From Burkholderiales bacterium (GTDB lineage: Bacteria > Pseudomonadota > Gammaproteobacteria > Burkholderiales > Burkholderiaceae_C), in NCBI GenBank assembly GCA_016191995.1, contig JACPVA010000053.1, forward strand, positions 1 through 55,694: a stretch of 55,694 nucleotides of DNA. The letters run 5' to 3'. The translations under genes and the position numbers were made by a program. The notes below the pieces were generated by a model that made no database searches, was not told the DNA's origin, and worked only from the letters and a program-made list of their open reading frames with translations. This document shows positions 10,728 to 19,943 of this stretch, in pieces (the stretch's first letter is position 1; each line of letters starts with the position of its first letter).

Positions 10728-11162
10728 ATGTTCGCAGCGGTGATCGAACCCATCAAGATCGCCCAGGTTCTGGGTCTTCGTTCGAGGGTCACGTCGGTCG
10801 AACAACTCGAGCAGCAAGTCGAGGCCGGGCTGCCCAAGGCCTCGCTCGGCGCCGTGGCACGCCACGTCTACGGCAGCTCGCCGGAGGCGGGGGCCCTGAT
10901 GCAGCGGGTCATCCCGGCGGCCACCTTCCATCGCAGGAGCGAGGCGCTCAAGCCGCAGGAGGGTGAGCGCGTCGAACGCCTGGCGCGGGTGATCGCGACC
11001 GCGGAGCATGTGTGGGACAGCGCCGACGACGCTCGCGCGTTCCTGACCACCGGTCACGCGATGCTGGGGGGCAAGCGGCCGATCGACGTGGCCCTGACCG
11101 AGTTGGGAGCGCGCCGGGTCGAGAACCTGCTGTGGTCGCTGTTCCATGGCGTTGCCGCCTGA
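10728..11162 (+). CDS. Type II antitoxin, Xre/MbcA/ParS family
   Basis: The 144-residue product fits the Xre-like antitoxins of RES-Xre (MbcA-type) modules: an N-terminal helix-turn-helix region followed by the DUF2384-type C-terminal domain, visible as AEHVWDSADDARAFLTTGH and DVALTELGARRVENLLW. It would neutralise the RES toxin encoded next and repress the operon. Its last 17 bases overlap the toxin start (11146), the normal arrangement for such pairs. Third-position composition is less GC-extreme than in neighbouring housekeeping genes, in keeping with horizontal acquisition. An inverted repeat lies just upstream. Confidence 0.88.
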   Translation: MFAAVIEPIKIAQVLGLRSRVTSVEQLEQQVEAGLPKASLGAVARHVYGSSPEAGALMQRVIPAATFHRRSEALKPQEGERVERLARVIATAEHVWDSADDARAFLTTGHAMLGGKRPIDVALTELGARRVENLLWSLFHGVAA

Positions 11163-11667
11163 GGCGCGAGGCAAGGCTGCGCCCACTCGGCAGACGCGCT
11201 CGCAAGCCTGGCGGGCTTGGCGCATCGCCGACGGGCGATTCGACGCGTTCAGCCCCATCGGCGCGTCGCTGCTGGGCGGCCGGTGGAACTCGCCTGGGCT
11301 CGGCGTCGTCTACGCGAGCCGCTCCTATGCAGGCGCGATGCTCGAGTGCCTGGCGCACGCGGGCATCGGGCGGATGCCCAGAACGCTGGTCGCCGTCGAG
11401 ATCATCGTCGCGGCCGGCGTGCGGGTCGAGCGGCACGACGCGGGCAGCTTGCCCGCCGGCTGGGACGATGCGGACTTGAGCGTGGCGCGGGCCTTCGGCG
11501 ACGCCTGGATTCGTACGCGGCGAACGGCAGTGCTGGTGCTTCCTTCGGTCGTCGCGCGCCGGGAGGACAACGTGCTGCTGAATCCGCAGCACTCCGACTT
11601 CCAGCAGATCAGTGCCGGGAGCCCGGAACCGGTGGTCTGGGATGCTCGTCTGTTCGGCCGGCACTGA
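11146..11667 (+). CDS. RES-domain toxin (NAD+ phosphorylase type)
   Basis: RES toxins deplete NAD+ in the producing cell when not held by the cognate Xre/MbcA antitoxin. The 173-residue product has the family pattern: WRIADGRFDAFSPIGASLLGGRWNSPG near the N-terminus contains the conserved Arg, followed by VYASRSYAGAMLECL with the conserved Glu, and LPSVVARREDNVLLNPQH containing the conserved Ser and the closing NP.H motif. The start at ATG 11146 overlaps the antitoxin gene by 17 bases. No truncation or missing catalytic residue is seen, so the module looks intact. This family is also called MbcT in mycobacteria. Confidence 0.88.
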   Translation: MALPPEARGKAAPTRQTRSQAWRAWRIADGRFDAFSPIGASLLGGRWNSPGLGVVYASRSYAGAMLECLAHAGIGRMPRTLVAVEIIVAAGVRVERHDAGSLPAGWDDADLSVARAFGDAWIRTRRTAVLVLPSVVARREDNVLLNPQHSDFQQISAGSPEPVVWDARLFGRH

Positions 11668-11890
11668 GCGGGCGCCTTGGTCGGGCCGTAGTGTCGGAAC
11701 GGACGGCCGGGGACGATGCGCGCGGGGCGTGCGCTCGCACGCCGCTCGGCATCCCGCACGGACTCGTGGGCGGATTGGCTCAGCAGCAGTGTTCGCGAGC
11801 GACTCCTGAGTGCCAGGAGCCGTCCTCGATGAATGGCCGCTACAGCACTGGCCGAAGCCCACACCGCGCATCTTTGCGCTCGCGGCCCTC

Positions 11891-11920
11891 AATGGCTAAA
11901 ACGGCCAATCCTCCTGGGAG
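11891..11920 (+). promoter_or_regulatory. Small inverted repeat and RBS before Phd-like antitoxin
   Basis: AATGGC (11891-11896) and GCCAAT (11904-11909) form a short dyad (5 of 6 pairs) around TAAAACG, the only AT-rich spot in the 259-base gap 11668-11926. GGGAG at 11916-11920 is 6 bases before ATG 11927. It is a candidate autoregulatory operator with promoter. The remainder of the gap shows no gene. Confidence 0.4.
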
Positions 11921-11926
11921 ACCACC

Positions 11927-12196
11927 ATGCGCGTCACCGCCACCGAAGCCAAGAACCGTTTTGGGAGCCTCTGCGCCCAGGCCAAGCGCGAACCTGTGTT
12001 CGTGGAAAGAGCCGGTCAACTCGACACCGTGATTCTCTCGGCCGAGCAGTACCAGGCCCTGCGGGCCCACCACGACAAGGCGAGCCGTGCCGCGCGCAAG
12101 AAGGCGTTCGAAGCCGAGTACGGTGATTGGATCGCCGCCCAGAACGCTCGCTTCGAGACGCACGGCATTCCTGGCGCCGACCTGCGCCCGTGGTGA
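11927..12196 (+). CDS. Antitoxin with Phd/YefM-like N-terminus and CcdA-like C-terminus
   Basis: The 89-residue protein begins as a Phd/YefM antitoxin (MRVTATEAKNRFGSLCAQA ... VILSAEQYQAL), the part that binds operator DNA. Its C-terminus does not look like Phd: residues of about 60-89 (ARKKAFEAEYGDWIAAQNAR and then ETHGIPGADLRPW) follow the spacing of the CcdA toxin-binding tail (RW-x-EN ... F ... G ... ADE-R-W in the F-plasmid protein). This fits the CcdB-like toxin encoded 7 bases downstream. Calling it chimeric is an inference from remembered family patterns. Codon use is less GC-biased than in flanking genes. Confidence 0.85.
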   Translation: MRVTATEAKNRFGSLCAQAKREPVFVERAGQLDTVILSAEQYQALRAHHDKASRAARKKAFEAEYGDWIAAQNARFETHGIPGADLRPW

Positions 12197-12203
12197 GCCG
12201 CCG

Positions 12204-12518
12204 ATGGCTCAGTACGACGTCTTCACCAACCCCAGCGGCAGCGCGGCCGAGGGCATCCCCATCGTGGTTGTGATCCTGAGCGATCTGCTGGATGCCCTGG
12301 CGACGCGGCTGACCATGCCCCTGGCTGTGCTAGATGTCGCGACCAAGGTGCCGACCGCGCTGTGTCCGGTCATCATAGTTAAGGGCCAGCGCCTGCATGC
12401 GCTGGCGCACTACGCCGCACCTTTGCCCGCAAAGGCCCTGAGGCGACCGGTGGACAACGTGGCTTCGCAAGCCAGCGCGCTGGTGTCGGCCTTGGACGCG
12501 GTGTTGTCGGGCATCTAG
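12204..12518 (+). CDS. CcdB-family toxin
   Basis: CcdB toxins poison DNA gyrase by trapping the cleaved complex. The 104-residue product from ATG 12204 matches the family along its length: AQYDVFTNP at the N-terminus, IVVVILSDLLDALATRLTMP in the centre, CPVIIVKGQRLHAL, and the C-terminal helix ending in VSALDAVLSGI, where F-plasmid CcdB has its gyrase-binding C-terminal residues ending in GI. The conserved final -W/G-I pattern appears as LSGI. It lies 7 bases after the antitoxin stop, so the two form one operon. The frame is open upstream to 12087, but that part overlaps the antitoxin and is not family-like. Confidence 0.9.
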   Translation: MAQYDVFTNPSGSAAEGIPIVVVILSDLLDALATRLTMPLAVLDVATKVPTALCPVIIVKGQRLHALAHYAAPLPAKALRRPVDNVASQASALVSALDAVLSGI

Positions 12519-12773
12519 CCTGTGCAAATCCGGATGGCCGCTTTGCGGCAACGAGACCGGTACGGCGGCTGTCTCCTCCGGGTCGCAAGTCGCCCTTCGA
12601 CGTCAGTACCGGCACAGCCAAGTGCGGGCGCCGCCACGAACGTCGCCGGCACCGCCGCCTGACCACCGGGCGCATGCCATCGACGACCATGAATAATCCG
12701 CGTGTGGCCGAACGGGAAGCCCTTCCGATCCGCCTACCGAAAGCCCGCGCCACCCAGCGCCCGACTCGTGCCC

Positions 12774-13804
12774 ATGCACCACCCGCCCAGCCCCTGGCGC
12801 CTCAGCGTCGCGCCGATGATGGAGTGGACGGACCGGCATTGCCGCTGGTTCCACCGCCAAATCACGCGACGGGCGCGGCTGTATACGGTGATGATCACGA
12901 GCGGCGCGCTGCGCCACGGTGACGCCGCGCGGCACCTGGACTTCGATCCGGCCGAGCATCCGGTCGCGCTGCAGGTCGGCGGCAGCGAGGCGGACGAGCT
13001 CGCACACGCGGCGCGGCTGGCCGAGCGCTGGGGCTACGACGAGATCGACCTCAACTGCGGCTGCCCGAGCGAGCGCGTGCAGCGCGGCGCCTTCGGCGCC
13101 TGCCTGATGCGCGAGCCGCGCACGGTCGCCGACGGCGTGAAGGCGATGCGCGATGCGGTCGCGATCCCGGTCACGGTCAAGCACCGCATCGGCGTCGACG
13201 ACGAGGAGAGCTACGGCTTCGTGCGCGACTTCGTCGGCACGGTGGCCGAGGCCGGCTGCGAGGTCTTCATCGTCCACGCGCGCAGCGCCTGGCTGCAGGG
13301 GCTGAGCCCGAAGGACAACCGCGAGATCCCGCCGCTGCGCTACGAGGTCGCGCACCAGCTCGCGCGCGACTTCCCGGCGCTGACCATCGTCGTCAACGGC
13401 GGCCTCGCCGGCGACGCGGCGATCGCGGCGCAGCTCGACCAGGTCGACGGCGTCATGGTCGGCCGCGCCGCCTACCACGACCCTTGGCAGCTCGCCGGCT
13501 GGGACCGGCGATTCTTCGGCGACACTGCGCCGGCGCTGGCGCGCGAGGAGGTCGAGGAGGCGATGGTCGCCTACATGGCACGCCAGGCCGCGGCAGGCGT
13601 GCGGTGGCCGGCGATTGCGCGCCACATGCTCGGGCTCTGGCACGGCACGCCCGGTGCGCGCCGCTGGCGCCAGCTGTGGTCCGACCACCGGCTGCGCGAC
13701 GAGCCGGTGGCGCGCGTGGCCGCGATCGCAACGGCGGCGCGGTTGGGCGCAGCGGCCCGGGGTGCCAAGGCGGACGCGGCGCCGCAGCCCCAGGAGCTTG
13801 GGAC

Positions 13805-13808
<4 letters not shown>
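12774..13808 (+). CDS. dusA: tRNA-dihydrouridine(20/20a) synthase
   Basis: DusA is an FMN enzyme that reduces U20/U20a in the tRNA D-loop using NADPH. The 344-residue product from ATG 12774 begins with the DusA N-terminus (RLSVAPMMEWTDRHCRWFHR) and has the catalytic segment DLNCGCPSERVQRGAFGACL, KHRIGVDD for substrate/FMN contacts, VHARSAWLQGLSPKDNREIP and the FMN-phosphate region NGGLAGD ... MVGRAAYHDPW. An in-frame GTG at 12702 would add 24 residues without similarity. The last four bases form an ATGA overlap with mtnA. The 255-base gap before it (12519-12773) shows no gene and no convincing RNA. Confidence 0.96.
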
Positions 13809-14919
<1,111 letters not shown>

Positions 14920-14923
<4 letters not shown>

Positions 14924-15600
14924 GCGGCCGGCGCCGCCCGGCGGACGACGAGGCCACCGCGCGCGAGTCCGTCGTCGCCGCGATGCGTCGGCTCGATGCG
15001 CTGGGCCTGAACCGCGGCAGCACCGGCAATGCCAGCCTGCGCTTCGCGCGCGAGGGTCGACCCGGGATGCTGATCACGCCGACCGGCGCCGACGCGACGT
15101 CACTGCAGGCCGCCGACCTGTGCTGGGTCGGCGACGACGGTGCGCGCCAGGGGCCGTGGGCGCCGTCGTCGGAGTCGCCGCTGCACCAGGCGGCTTTGCG
15201 CGCGCGGCCGGACGCGAATGCCGTGCTGCACACGCACGCCGAGCACGCGACAGCGCTGGGCTGCACCGGTCGTGCGTTGCCGGCCTTCCACTATATGGTC
15301 GCCGTCGCCGGCGGCGACGATGTCCCGCTCGTGCCCTATGCGAGCTTCGGCAGCGACGCGCTGGCGCAGGGCGTGGCGCAGGCACTGCGGTCGCGCCGCG
15401 CCTGCCTGCTCGCGCAGCACGGGATGGTCAGCGCGGGCACGACGATGGCGCAGGCGCTGGCGATCATGATCGAGGTCGAGAGCCTGTGCCGGACCTATTT
15501 GCTCGCGCTGGCGGCAGGGACCCCGGCGATACTCGACGGCGAGGAAATGGCGCGCGTCGTGCGGCGCTTCGGCGACTACGGCCGGAAAAAGCTGGGGTGA
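14920..15600 (+). CDS. Class II aldolase, Ald2-like (methylthioribulose/deoxyribulose phosphate aldolase)
   Basis: The 226-residue product belongs to the Zn-dependent class II aldolase/adducin family. It has STGNASLR, GMLITPTG, the SSE acid segment PSSESPLH, metal ligands in VLHTHAEHAT, and LLAQHGMV. The stretch PAFHYMVAVAGGDDVPLVPYASFG resembles fuculose-phosphate aldolases and the Ald2 enzymes of Rhodospirillum rubrum more than the dehydratase MtnB, which is in the same superfamily. Coupled by a GTGA overlap to mtnA, it probably cleaves 5-methylthioribulose-1-P (or 5-deoxyribulose-1-P) to DHAP and an aldehyde. Start GTG 14920 is inferred from that overlap. MtnB or L-fuculose-phosphate aldolase remain alternatives. 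Confidence 0.85.
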
Positions 15601-15666
15601 TAATCAGCACCGCGCCGCTGGATATTCGGCCGCCGCGGCGGGCATGCTGCGCGGCCGGCACGCGCC

Positions 15667-16059
15667 TCAGAACTGCTGGTAGGTATTGGTGCGAAATACG
15701 TCGCGCGGCGGCGACGGCGCCTTGACGATGCGCGTCTGCGGCGTGATCAGGCCCGGCTCGTCGGGCGACCAAGTGGCCTTGGCGCGCGAGCCGGCGACCA
15801 TCGGCTGCGGGTTGGCGCGCGGGCGTTCACGCACGTAGTCCTCGGCCTGCGCGCCCTGCACGAAATAGCGCACGCGGCGCGCGCTGACGTTGGCGCGCAC
15901 CAGCCGGCCGGCAGCGACCAGCGCTTCGGCGGCGCGCCGCACCTGTTCCGGCGAATAGCCTGTGACTTCACTCGCGGAAAACCCGGCTGCGGTCTTGGCG
16001 AGGGATTCGAGGGTGAGATGGAGCGAGGTTTGGAGCGCGGGATGGGTCATGCCGCGCAT
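15667..16059 (-). CDS. Hypothetical protein with winged-helix-like N-terminus
   Basis: This 130-residue protein (start at 16059, or Met4 at 16050) is not recognised as a named family. The N-terminal 70 residues have helical segments followed by ALVAAGRLVRANVSARRVRYFV, which looks like the recognition helix and beta-wing of a winged-helix DNA-binding domain. The C-terminal half is Pro/Arg-rich and probably extended, ending TPQTRIVKAPSPPRDVF and a short tail. It is convergent with the Ald2-like gene and sits after the end of the polyamine cluster but with its own start 52 bases beyond the exporter's stop. A regulatory role is possible but unproven. Confidence 0.7.
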   Translation of the reverse strand: MRGMTHPALQTSLHLTLESLAKTAAGFSASEVTGYSPEQVRRAAEALVAAGRLVRANVSARRVRYFVQGAQAEDYVRERPRANPQPMVAGSRAKATWSPDEPGLITPQTRIVKAPSPPRDVFRTNTYQQF

Positions 16060-16111
16060 GATACGCGTCCGGGGATTTCCGTGCTCAGCACGCCGCGCAT
16101 GACAAGGTCGC

Positions 16112-17044
16112 TCAGTGGGGTATTTCGGCGGCCACCGCGACGTGCGCGCCGGCGCGCGTGTCCGGCCAGGCAGCGAGCAGCAGCCCGGCCAGCGCCAGCG
16201 CCAGCGCCAGCGCGTGTCCGCCGGTGAAGGGCTCGCCCAGCCAGCCGATGCCGATCGCCGCCGCGGTCAGCGGCAGCAGCACCGTGAAGACCCCGGCGCG
16301 CGCCGCCGGCACGCGCGCCAGCCCCTTCATCCACAGCCACACCGACACCATGCTGGCGGCCAGCGCATAGTAGACAAGCAGCCCCCACAGCCCCGTGCCG
16401 ACGCCGCCGAAGTCGAAGCGCGCCGCCTGCCACAGCGCCATCGGCGTCACCAGCGCCAGTCCCCAGAGGTTGATCAGCGCCGAGATGCGGCGCGGCGACA
16501 CCTGCGCCGCCAGCCGCTTGCCGATGACGACATAGCTCGCCTCGCACAAGACGGCGCCGACGAGCAGCGCGTAACCCCACCACGCGCCGTCGGACGCAGC
16601 GCCGGCATCTCGCTGCCAGGCGAGCAGCGCGATGCCGGCGGCGGACAGCGCGATCGCGACCGCCACGCGCGGCCGGATCGGCTCGCCCAGCCCGAGGCGC
16701 GCCAGCAGCGCGACCGCTGCCGGCAGCGCCGCCATCACGACGCCGGCGGCCAGCGCCGAGGTCGCCGCGACACCGAACAGCATGAAGACCGAGAAGCCGA
16801 AGTTGCCGAGGAAGCTCTCCCAGAACAGCAGCCGGCGGTCGCGCGGGCTCAGCCGTGGCTCGCCCGGCGCCGGCCGCAGCCACGGCAGCATCGCGACCGC
16901 GGCGATGCCGAAGCGCAGCCAGGCGAGCAGGAACACCGGGAAGACCGCCACCAGCAGCTTGGACAAGCCGACATAGCTGCCGACCAGCGCCATGCTGGCT
17001 GCCAGCGAGAGGTAGGCCAGCGCGCGAGCGGCTGCCGTATCCAT
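16112..17044 (-). CDS. EamA/DMT-family transporter
   Basis: A 310-residue inner-membrane protein with about ten hydrophobic segments in two EamA repeats (ALAYLSLAASMALVGSYVG at the start; AALPAAVALLARLGLGEP closes the first half, and the second half ends with GIGWLGEPFTGG). It would export a small metabolite. The start at 17044 (ATG) is chosen because the upstream open extension is Arg-rich and non-family. It lies 40 bases downstream of the second glutamine-synthetase-like gene, at the end of the minus-strand polyamine cluster, so it could export a polyamine derivative or amino acid; this is a guess from position only. Confidence 0.88.
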   Translation of the reverse strand: MDTAAARALAYLSLAASMALVGSYVGLSKLLVAVFPVFLLAWLRFGIAAVAMLPWLRPAPGEPRLSPRDRRLLFWESFLGNFGFSVFMLFGVAATSALAAGVVMAALPAAVALLARLGLGEPIRPRVAVAIALSAAGIALLAWQRDAGAASDGAWWGYALLVGAVLCEASYVVIGKRLAAQVSPRRISALINLWGLALVTPMALWQAARFDFGGVGTGLWGLLVYYALAASMVSVWLWMKGLARVPAARAGVFTVLLPLTAAAIGIGWLGEPFTGGHALALALALAGLLLAAWPDTRAGAHVAVAAEIPH

Positions 17045-17084
17045 CGCTGCGTGGGATCGGGCCGCGGACGCCGGCGGCGGGCGA

Positions 17085-18407
17085 TCAGAACGCCGCCGCG
17101 TAGCGCGCGCGTTCCCAGCCGCTGACATGGCCGGCCCAGTCCTCGGACTCGGCGCGGTGCAGCCGCAGCAGCTCGGCGCCGAGCTCGTCGCCCAGCGCCT
17201 GCGTGATCGCGGCGTCGGCCTGCAGCGCATCGGCCGCGTCCTCCAGCGAACGCGGCAGCCGCGCCAGGCCGCGCGCCGCACGCTCGGTGTCGGCCATCGC
17301 GAACAGGTCGTCGTCGATGCCGGGGCCCGGGTCCAGGCCGCGGTCGATGCCGTCCAGCCCGGCGGCGATCAGCGTCGCGCTGACGAGGTAGGGGTTGGCC
17401 GCGGCGTCGGGCAGCCGCCACTCGAAGCGGTCGGGCAGGGTACGAACGAGCGCCGTGCGATTGTTCGCCCCGTGGGCGACGAATACCGGCGCCCAGCTCG
17501 TCCCCGAGCGCGACCGGCCGACGCGCAACCGCTTGTACGAGTTGACGGTCGGTGCGCCGATCGCAGCCAGCGCCGGCGCATGCGCGAGCACGCCGGCGAC
17601 GAAGGCGCGCCCCAGCGCCGACAGCGCGCCGTCGCTGCCGGCGAACAGGTTGTGCGCGCCGTCCCACAGCGAGACATGCCAGTGCATGCCGCTGCCGGGC
17701 TGGTCGGCGAAGGGCTTCGGCATCATCGACAGGACCATGCCGCGCGCTTCGGCCAGGGCGTGCGCGGCGAGCTTGAACAGCATCAGCCGGTCCGCGCTGG
17801 CCAGCGCCTCGGCATGCGCGAAGTTGATCTCGTACTGGCCCCAGGCATCCTCGTGGTCGGTCTGCAGCACCGTCGTGCCGCAGGCTTCCAGCACCTCGCG
17901 CAGCGCGTGCAGGAAGCCGGCCTGGCGCGGCAGCGACTTCAGGTCGTAGCTCGGCTTGTCGAGCCGGTCGGCGTCGTCGGCCGGCAGCCAGCGATCGCCG
18001 TCGCGGCGCAGCAGGAAGAATTCGGGCTCGATCCCGCACTCCAGCCGCCAGCCGCGCTCGGCCAGCCGCGCGCGCGCGCGGCGCAGCACCTGGCGCGGGC
18101 AGGCGTCGAACGGCCGGCCGTCGACGAAGCCGTCGCCGACGATGCGCGCGACCCCCGGCCACCACGGCAGCGGCTGTACGGTCGAGGCGTCGCCGCGGGC
18201 CCAGAACTCGCTGCGCGGCCCGCTGCGCGGCAGCCCGCTGCCCTCGATCGACGGCCCGGCGAAGCCGGCGCCGTCGCGCAGCACGGCGCCGAGCTGGTGC
18301 AGCGGGACGAGCTTGCCCTTGGCGACGCCGCGCAGGTCGGTGAACTGCACCAGCAGCGTGTGCACGCCGGCGGCATGCAGCGATTCGCCGAGCGCGGCCG
18401 GGTTCAT
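17085..18407 (-). CDS. Glutamine synthetase-family ligase (GlnT/PuuA-like, second copy)
   Basis: This 440-residue ATP-dependent glutamate-amine ligase has the core GS fold signatures: ECGIEPEFFLL (metal Glu pair), GQYEINFAHAEAL, GSGMHWHVSLW (metal His) and an Arg-containing GANNRTALVR. It lacks the PuuA-like DNRTVGIR seen in the gene at 26945 and looks closer to GlnT-type ligases that use amines such as methylamine or ethanolamine. It is 42 bases downstream of the PuuC-like dehydrogenase, within the polyamine cluster, so its substrate is probably an amine, possibly a longer polyamine. Authentic nitrogen-assimilating GlnA is unlikely given length and context. Confidence 0.88.
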   Translation of the reverse strand: MNPAALGESLHAAGVHTLLVQFTDLRGVAKGKLVPLHQLGAVLRDGAGFAGPSIEGSGLPRSGPRSEFWARGDASTVQPLPWWPGVARIVGDGFVDGRPFDACPRQVLRRARARLAERGWRLECGIEPEFFLLRRDGDRWLPADDADRLDKPSYDLKSLPRQAGFLHALREVLEACGTTVLQTDHEDAWGQYEINFAHAEALASADRLMLFKLAAHALAEARGMVLSMMPKPFADQPGSGMHWHVSLWDGAHNLFAGSDGALSALGRAFVAGVLAHAPALAAIGAPTVNSYKRLRVGRSRSGTSWAPVFVAHGANNRTALVRTLPDRFEWRLPDAAANPYLVSATLIAAGLDGIDRGLDPGPGIDDDLFAMADTERAARGLARLPRSLEDAADALQADAAITQALGDELGAELLRLHRAESEDWAGHVSGWERARYAAAF

Positions 18408-18449
18408 CGCGGGGTCGGGCGGCGCATGCGGCGCGCTCGGGGTTGGGAC

Positions 18450-19943
18450 TCAGGCGGCGTCGATGCGCAGCCAGGTCGTCTTCAGCTCGGTGACCTTGTC
18501 GAAGGCGTGCAGCGACTTGTCGCGCCCGTTGCCGCTTTGCTTGACGCCGCCGAACGGCACCGTGATGTCGTCCTCGTCGTAGCTGTTGACGTGCACGGTG
18601 CCGGCGCGCAGCCGGCGCGCCACGCGGTGCGCGCGGCTCAGGTGGTCGCTCCAGACGCTGGCCTGCAAGCCGTAATTGCTGGCGTTGGCGATCGCCACCG
18701 CCTCGGCCTCGTCGCGGAAGCGGATCACGCTCATCACCGGGCCGAAGATCTCCTCGCGCGCGATCTTCATCTCGTTGGCGACACCGTCGAAGACGGTCGG
18801 CTCGACGTAGAAGCCACCGCTATCCTCGCGCACGCGCCGGCCGCCGCAGACCAGCCGCGCGCCGTCGCCGCGCCCGGCCTCGATATAGCCGAGCACGGTC
18901 GCGAGCTGCGCATCGTCGACCAGCGCGCCGAGCACGGTGGAAGGCTGCAGCGGGTCCGCCGGCGCATAGTTCGGCGCCTCGGCGGCGACGATCTCGACGA
19001 AGCGGTCGGCGATCGCCTCGTGCACCAGCACGCGCGACGGCGCGTTGCAGCTCTCGCCCTGGTTGAAGAACATGCTGCCGGCCGCGGTCTTCGCTGCACG
19101 TTCGAGTTCGGCGAAATCGTCGAAGACGACGAACGCCGACTTGCCGCCGAGCTCGTTGAAGACGCGCTTGAGGTTGCTGCGGCTGGCGTACTCGAGCATG
19201 CGCCGGCCGGTGCGGGTGGAGCCGGTGAAGCCGATCGCGTCGACATCCATGTGCAGCGCCAGCGCCTCGCCGGCCTCGTGCCCGTAGCCGGGCACGACGT
19301 TGAAGACCCCCGGCGGCAGCCCGGCGTCGAGCGCGATCTCGGCCAGCCGCATCGCGGTCAGCGGGCTCTTCTCGCTCGGCTTGAGGACGACCGAGTTGCC
19401 CGCCGCCAGCGCCGGGCCGAGCTTCCACGCCGCCATGATCATCGGGTAGTTCCACGGCACGATGACGCCGACGACACCGACCGGCTCGCGCGCGATCAGC
19501 GCCAGCGCGGTGTCGGCGGTCGGTGCGATCTCGTCGTAGATCTTGTCCACCGCCTCGGCATACCAGGCGATGGTGCGCGCGGTGGCCGGCACGTCGACCG
19601 CGAGCGCGTACTGGATCGGCTTGCCCATGTCCAGGGTTTCCAGCAGCGCGAGCTCGTCGCGCGCAGCCAGGATCTTGTCGGCGAAGCGCTGCAGCACCTT
19701 CTTGCGCGCTGCCGGCGGCTTGCCGGCCCAGCGCCGGTCCTCGAACGCCGCGCGCGCGGCGGCGACCGCGGCGTCGATGTCCGCGACACCGCCGCGCGCG
19801 ACTTCGGCCAGCAGCCGGCCGTCGATCGGCGAGTGCTTGGCGAAGACCGCGCCGCCGGCTGATCGGCGGCGCTCGCCGTCGATCAGCGCGCGGCCGTCGG
19901 GGCGCAGCGCGGCGGCGCGCGCGGGCCAGTCGGGGGCGTTCAT
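18450..19943 (-). CDS. puuC: Aldehyde dehydrogenase, PuuC-like
   Basis: An NAD(P)+-dependent aldehyde dehydrogenase of 497 residues. Asn164 lies in VPWNYPM, the general base Glu263 in NELGGKS and the catalytic Cys298 in NQGESCNAPSR; the cofactor region is FTGSTRTG. In this cluster the likely reaction is gamma-glutamyl-gamma-aminobutyraldehyde to gamma-glutamyl-GABA (PuuC step), and it may also oxidise 4-aminobutanal made by the aminotransferases. Its ATG overlaps the porin stop by one base (TGATG at 19943), which supports co-transcription with the porin and transporter. The gene symbol is by function and context; a broader-specificity ALDH is possible. Confidence 0.9.
   Translation of the reverse strand: MNAPDWPARAAALRPDGRALIDGERRRSAGGAVFAKHSPIDGRLLAEVARGGVADIDAAVAAARAAFEDRRWAGKPPAARKKVLQRFADKILAARDELALLETLDMGKPIQYALAVDVPATARTIAWYAEAVDKIYDEIAPTADTALALIAREPVGVVGVIVPWNYPMIMAAWKLGPALAAGNSVVLKPSEKSPLTAMRLAEIALDAGLPPGVFNVVPGYGHEAGEALALHMDVDAIGFTGSTRTGRRMLEYASRSNLKRVFNELGGKSAFVVFDDFAELERAAKTAAGSMFFNQGESCNAPSRVLVHEAIADRFVEIVAAEAPNYAPADPLQPSTVLGALVDDAQLATVLGYIEAGRGDGARLVCGGRRVREDSGGFYVEPTVFDGVANEMKIAREEIFGPVMSVIRFRDEAEAVAIANASNYGLQASVWSDHLSRAHRVARRLRAGTVHVNSYDEDDITVPFGGVKQSGNGRDKSLHAFDKVTELKTTWLRIDAA

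Noticed and set aside
12519..12773. tRNA or small RNA in the gap before dusA
   Set aside because: No T-loop GTTCRANNC or cloverleaf could be built; only scattered short stems are present.
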